DNA of 64,000 bases. It comes from Talpa occidentalis. Taxonomy: Eukaryota > Chordata > Mammalia > Eulipotyphla > Talpidae. The DNA lies in NCBI RefSeq assembly GCF_014898055.3, contig NW_023603184.1:30482808-30546807 (forward strand), in the 5' to 3' direction. The translations under genes were made by a program, and so were the position numbers. Below the pieces are notes generated by a model. That model was not told the origin of the DNA. It saw nothing but the letters and a program-made list of their open reading frames with translations, and made no database searches. Shown here piece after piece: positions 59,755-64,000 of this stretch. Position 1 is the first letter of the stretch, and each line of letters starts with the position of its first letter.

Positions 59755-60436
59755 GCAAAGGTGAGATTATAGACTGATGCAGCTATCTTGGAAAGTGATA
59801 TGGATTTACCTTAAAAAACTAAAAATTGAAATAATCTGTGGCCCAGTTAATCCCACTTGTGGGCATCTCTCCACAGAACATGATACTATCAATACAAAAA
59901 ATTATATGCAATGCTTATTGTAGCATTATTTATAATAGTTGGGACATGGAAACAACCTAAATACCCAGTGACAGAGGATGGGATCAAGAAGATGTGGTAT
60001 ATCCACACAATGGAATATTATTCATCCATAAGGGAAGATGAAATGTTGCTATTTACAGCAAAACAGAAAGAATTTAAGGGAATTATGTGCAATAAGGCAA
60101 GTCCAAATGACAAAGACAAATATTTTGGATGTTTATACAACAGATGATTTGACAAAGCAAAATACTATGAAAGTGAGTAGTCACTAATAAAATAGTGAGG
60201 TTTCTGGCAAGAGGGAGGAGAGAGAAAGGCCAAAGGGGTATAAAGGATGGTGGTGAGAAAAAAAGAGAAGGCAAAAGAAAACAAGTGGTAGCTGGAGATA
60301 GAAAGGGAAGGGCATGGCTACCATACACAGGCAAGAGGACAAAGGGACCTGGAGGAGGCTTCTCAGACCCCTGAGAATGGTGGAGGCTGAGGTTGCTGTC
60401 TGTGAAGGGGCACAACAAAATCATTCTTGAAATATG
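59755..60436 (+). mobile_element. L1 ORF2 end and 3' UTR, sense orientation
   Basis: Encodes the L1 tail (GIKKMWYIHTMEYYSSIRED). Head to head with the preceding reverse L1. Confidence 0.8.
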
Positions 60437-60438
60437 GG

Positions 60439-60666
60439 CGGGCCTCCCCGGTGGTGCAGCGGGTTGAGTGGGTTGAGCGTAGCGCTGTGAAGCTGTCCTT
60501 AGCCTCTGCAGCGTGGGTTTGATTCCCGACTGGCCAGGGAGATACCACACAGCGGACCGTCTTGTCTGTTCTGCTCCCCACTCTGTCTCTGGTGAATCCT
60601 CTTTCTCTCCCGCGCCTCTGGCCTGTACACCAGCTCTTGTATAAATAAATAAATCTTAAAAAAATA
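60439..60666 (+). mobile_element. tRNA-derived SINE, copy 17 (internally deleted)
   Basis: Target duplications GAAATATGGG (60429-60438, 60667-60676). About 40-50 bases of the middle (CTCCTGCTGCTCCCCTCAGC region) are missing and the head has a GGGTTGAGT repeat. Confidence 0.88.
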
Positions 60667-60889
60667 GAAATATGGGAAAACAAAATTGGAAGCTGGATCC
60701 AACATCCTTGCCTAAGTAAAGAAATCCTGTGTAATGCCAACAGAGTGAGAAATTAAAATAGGAAGGAGCAAGTGTCTTCTTCATGCCCTCTTCTCTCCTT
60801 TTAGCACCTATAACTGCCAGAAGCTAATGGGGACCTACTTGAAAAAGAAAACTGTGATTTACAGAGTGCCAGTCCCAGTATCTCTTTTA

Positions 60890-61340
60890 AATTTACCTGC
60901 AGAAAAGTTCATTCTTTTTGGTGTAGAGTCCTATGAGTTTTGACAAATACACTGAATTATGTAAGCATCGCAAATAAAAATACAAAACTGTTTCATCATG
61001 CCCCTAAATTCCCCCATGTCCCTTCAATCCTCAGTCACTCCAGCTACTGTTAGGGTGTCAGTCTGTATAATGGTGATTTCTCCAGAATGTCATACAACTG
61101 GAATTAATATCTAGTTTTGAGTCTGACTTCTTTTGCTTAGTGTAATACATTCAAGATTTATTCATCTTGTTGCTTCTATGAACAGTTTGGTTCTTTTCAT
61201 TGCTTGCTGGGCAGTGTTATGTTGTAGGGATATATTAGGGTTGAATCCATTTACCCATTTAGGGACATGGGTTGTTTCCAGCTTTGGTATTCATGAATAG
61301 AGCTGGTATACACTTTGGGTATAAATTTTTGTGTGAAGTG
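60890..61340 (-). mobile_element. Older L1 fragment
   Basis: TTTTGCTTAGTGTAATACATTC and GGACATGGGTTGTTTCCAGC are antisense L1 3' end text, more diverged than its neighbours. Confidence 0.65.
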
Positions 61341-61822
61341 TATTGGCCAAATGGAGTCCCACAGAAAATAAGTAGATGTCCTGGCCCCAGGCAACTGTCA
61401 ATGTTAGCTTAGTTGGATAAAGGATCTTTGCTAGTTAAGTTAAAGATTTTAAAATGGGTGTATCCTGGAGTCTCCAAATGGAACTTCAATTTGGTGGTGT
61501 GCACTTAAAAGGGACAGAGTGAGAAAAAAGACACACAGAGAAGTGAAGTCAGAGGTATAATGTGATGTCAGTGGTATAATGTGATGTGAGAGGTATAATG
61601 TGATGCCAGAGGTATAATGCCACAACCAGAGAAGCTAAGCCACCAAGCAACCATCAGAAGCAAGAAGAGGCAATGAATGGATTCCCATCCAGGCTTTCTG
61701 GAGAGAGTGTGCCACGTCACCTAGATTTGGACTTGTGGCCTCCTGAACAATGAAGGAATAAATTTCTGTTGTTTTAAGAAGCCAAGATTGTGGTAATTTG
61801 TTACAGTATCCCTAGGAAGGCA
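61335..61822 (+). mobile_element. MLT-type LTR fragment containing a small tandem repeat
   Basis: CCAAATGGAGTCCCACAG at the start and GAATAAATTTCTGTTGTTTT, then TGGTAATTTGTTACAG at the end fit a MaLR-class LTR. The tandem repeat at 61552-61620 lies within. Confidence 0.55.
61552..61620. repeat. Short minisatellite, ~20-bp unit, about 3.5 copies
   Basis: GGTATAATGTGATG recurs with spacers TCAGT, TGAGA and CCAGA inside an LTR fragment. Confidence 0.85.
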
Positions 61823-62239
61823 ATATAATAAATTTTCATTTATTTTGTGTAAATACGTGGCAATGGAATTACTGAGTCATTTGAAAGTGCACATATGTAA
61901 TATATATATATATTTCCTAAAAAGTCTTATTCTTGCAATTACTTTTAAATCTTTGCTCATATATATTTACATTTCTGATAATTGCTACCAAACAGTCTGT
62001 CTTAAAAACAAACAGAAAACAAATATTCTGTCTTAGTATTATATATTCTGCTCATTATTGCATGTAATATAACACAGTTGTATTGCTTAACAAAGTAAAC
62101 AAAAAAGTAATTACAGAAACTTTGAAAGGTCAAGATATGAAAAATGATTTCAATAAGACTGATTCAACCATTATGATTTGTTTATATTGCCTTCCTTTTA
62201 TATGCATATTTTACATAGTTTTATACTAGATTACACTGC

Positions 62240-64000
62240 ATTTTTTTTTAGAGAGACTTTTTAAGAGCAGTTTTAAGTTTACAACAAAAACTGAGAGGGA
62301 CAGAGATTTCTACATATTCTCTTCCCTTGCACATGTCCAGCCTTCCTTATTATCAACATCACCCACCAGAATAGTATATATATTTTTAACCACGGATGAG
62401 CCTACATCGATGCATTATAATCACCCAAAGTCTATGGTTTATCTTAGAGTTCTCTGCTGGTGGTATACAGTTTATGGGTGTGGACATATCCATCCATCCA
62501 TATCCATCCAATGAACACATATAGTGTTCATTGTCCTATAAATCTGTGCTCTGTTTGTCATTCTCCCCTCTGCTCACCTGGCAACCACTAGTTTTTTCAT
62601 GGTTTTGCCTTCTTCAGAATGTCATAGAGTTGGGATCATATACTATGACATTTTCACTCAATAAGATGCATTTACTTTTATGTCTTTTAAGGCTTGATAG
62701 CTCATTTCTTGTTAGTGCTGAATAGTATTCCACTGTCTGAGTATACCAGTTTATTCAGCTATTGAAGGACAGCTTGGTGGCTTCTAAGTTTTGGCAAGTA
62801 TGAACAAAACTGCTATAAACACTGTGTGCAGGTTTTTGTGGAGACAAGTGTTCAACTCCTTTGTATCAACTCCACAGAGTGCTGTTGCTGAATACTACAG
62901 TAAGAGTATGTCTAGTTTGGTAAGAAACCACCAAAAAGGTTTCCAAAGTGTCTCATAACCTTTTTGCATTCCTAACAACAATGAATGACAGTTTCTGTTG
63001 TTTCATAACTTGCCAGCATTTGCCACAATCAGGGTTTTGGATTTTGGTCATTCTAATAGGTGTGTAGTAGTATCTCCTTGTTTTAATATGCATTTTCTTG
63101 ATGACATATGATAGGAAGAATATTTTCACTTGCTTAATTGAAATCTGTACATCTTTGGTGCAGTGTTTGTTATGCATAGCTTTTGGTCTATGTTTTAAGT
63201 TTCAAGACCTCTTTGTATATTTTGGAAAGCAGTCCTTTCCCAGACGTGTCTTCTACAAGTATTTTCTCTTAGCATATGACTTGCATATAAATTCTTTTGA
63301 TACTGCCTTTTGCAGAGCAAAGGTTTTAATTTTGATCAAGTCCAGCTTATCAATTATTTCTCTCATGAATCATGTATTAGTGTTATCTAAAAAGGCATCA
63401 TCCGACCAAAGGTCATTTAGGTTTTCTCCTGTGTTGTCATAAAGGAATTTTACATTTTGGCTTATGAGCTATTTCAGTTAATTTTTGTGAAATATTTGTG
63501 TCTAGATTCATTGTCTTATATGTGGATGTCCAGTAGTTTCAGCACCATTCATTGAAGAAACTCTTTCCTTCATTTTACTCCTTTTGCTCCTTTGTCAAAG
63601 ATCCATTGGCAATATTTATGGGCTTTTCTTTCTGGGTTCTTTATTCTATTCCACTGATCTTTTGGCTGTTCCCTCTCCAACACCACGCCGTCTTGATTAC
63701 TGTAGCTTTTCTTAAAAAAAAAAAAATTTTATTTATTTATGCATACAAGAACTGGGGTACAGGCCAAAGGTGCAGGGGATGAGAGGATTCACCAGAGACA
63801 GAGTGGGGAGCAGAACAGGCAGGCTGACTGAAATATACTACTGAAGGGAGCAGTGGGCAAGACAGGAGAGATCTGCTGCACCATGTGGGGGATCCAACTC
63901 ATGCTGCAGAGGCTGCAGACAGCTTCACAGTGCTATGCTTAACCCCTTGTACCATCAGGGAGGCCCGATTACTGTAGCTTTATAGTAAGGCTTGAAGTCA
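62240..64000 (-). mobile_element. Long antisense L1 running off the window, with SINE copy 18
   Basis: Starts with a T-run and GTTTACAACAAAAACTGAGAG (reverse L1 3' UTR), continues through the ORF2 C-terminal region (TGCCAGCATTTGCCAC; CATATGACTTGCAT; TTCCACTGATCTTTTGGCTG). Continues past base 64000. Confidence 0.8.
63711..63966 (-). mobile_element. tRNA-derived SINE, copy 18 (inside antisense L1)
   Basis: Perfect target duplications GATTACTGTAGCTTT (63695-63709, 63967-63981), both within an L1 reverse-transcriptase region in reverse orientation. Confidence 0.9.

Overview
The window is nuclear DNA from a placental mammal: spliced GT-AG exons, a CpG island, and dense L1, tRNA-SINE, MIR, MaLR-type LTR and DNA-transposon remnants. 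There are no operons and no bacterial-type genes. The abundant ~270 bp tRNA-derived SINE (18 copies) matches none of the primate Alu, rodent B1/B2, carnivore SINEC, ruminant Bov-tA or horse ERE families as I know them. The calcitonin-like exon looks more pig/dog-like than primate-like. I infer a laurasiatherian outside the best-studied orders, and I cannot name the species with confidence.

One protein-coding gene is recognisable: a calcitonin/CGRP family gene (CALCA/CALCB type) on the + strand, about 52.53-57.03 kb. It has a noncoding exon 1, the signal-peptide exon 2, propeptide exon 3, calcitonin-type exon 4, CGRP exon 5 and noncoding exon 6 with AATAAA. Exons 2+3+5 read in frame to a 127-residue pre-pro-CGRP with an intact 37-residue CGRP, a glycine amide donor and RRRR processing site. 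Upstream lie a TATA-like box, an inverted CCAAT box, a CRE-like element, a neuroendocrine-type E-box/forkhead enhancer match and a CpG island. UGCAUG (Rbfox-type) motifs cluster in front of exon 4.

The main surprise is exon 4. It still encodes a complete 32-residue calcitonin followed by GKKR, but that frame is one base out of register with exon 3. Normal splicing would hit a stop after 11 further codons, before calcitonin. A second one-base shift lies in the C-terminal flanking peptide, and the expected poly(A) hexamer seems to be GATAAA. As read here the gene makes CGRP but not calcitonin.

Layout: 1-47.9 kb is gene-poor and heavily colonised by repeats, with several dated nests (MaLR LTR containing a twin-primed L1 containing a SINE; two L1s sharing one target site; L1s carrying SINEs; an LTR pair in opposite orientation). 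47.97-58.14 kb is free of recognisable young SINE or L1 insertions and holds the gene and its control region. 58.14-64 kb returns to L1/SINE/LTR DNA and ends inside an antisense L1. Several diverged local duplications (6.3/10.5 kb, 43.0/44.1 kb, 48.4/48.95 kb) are not explained by the repeat families I recognise.
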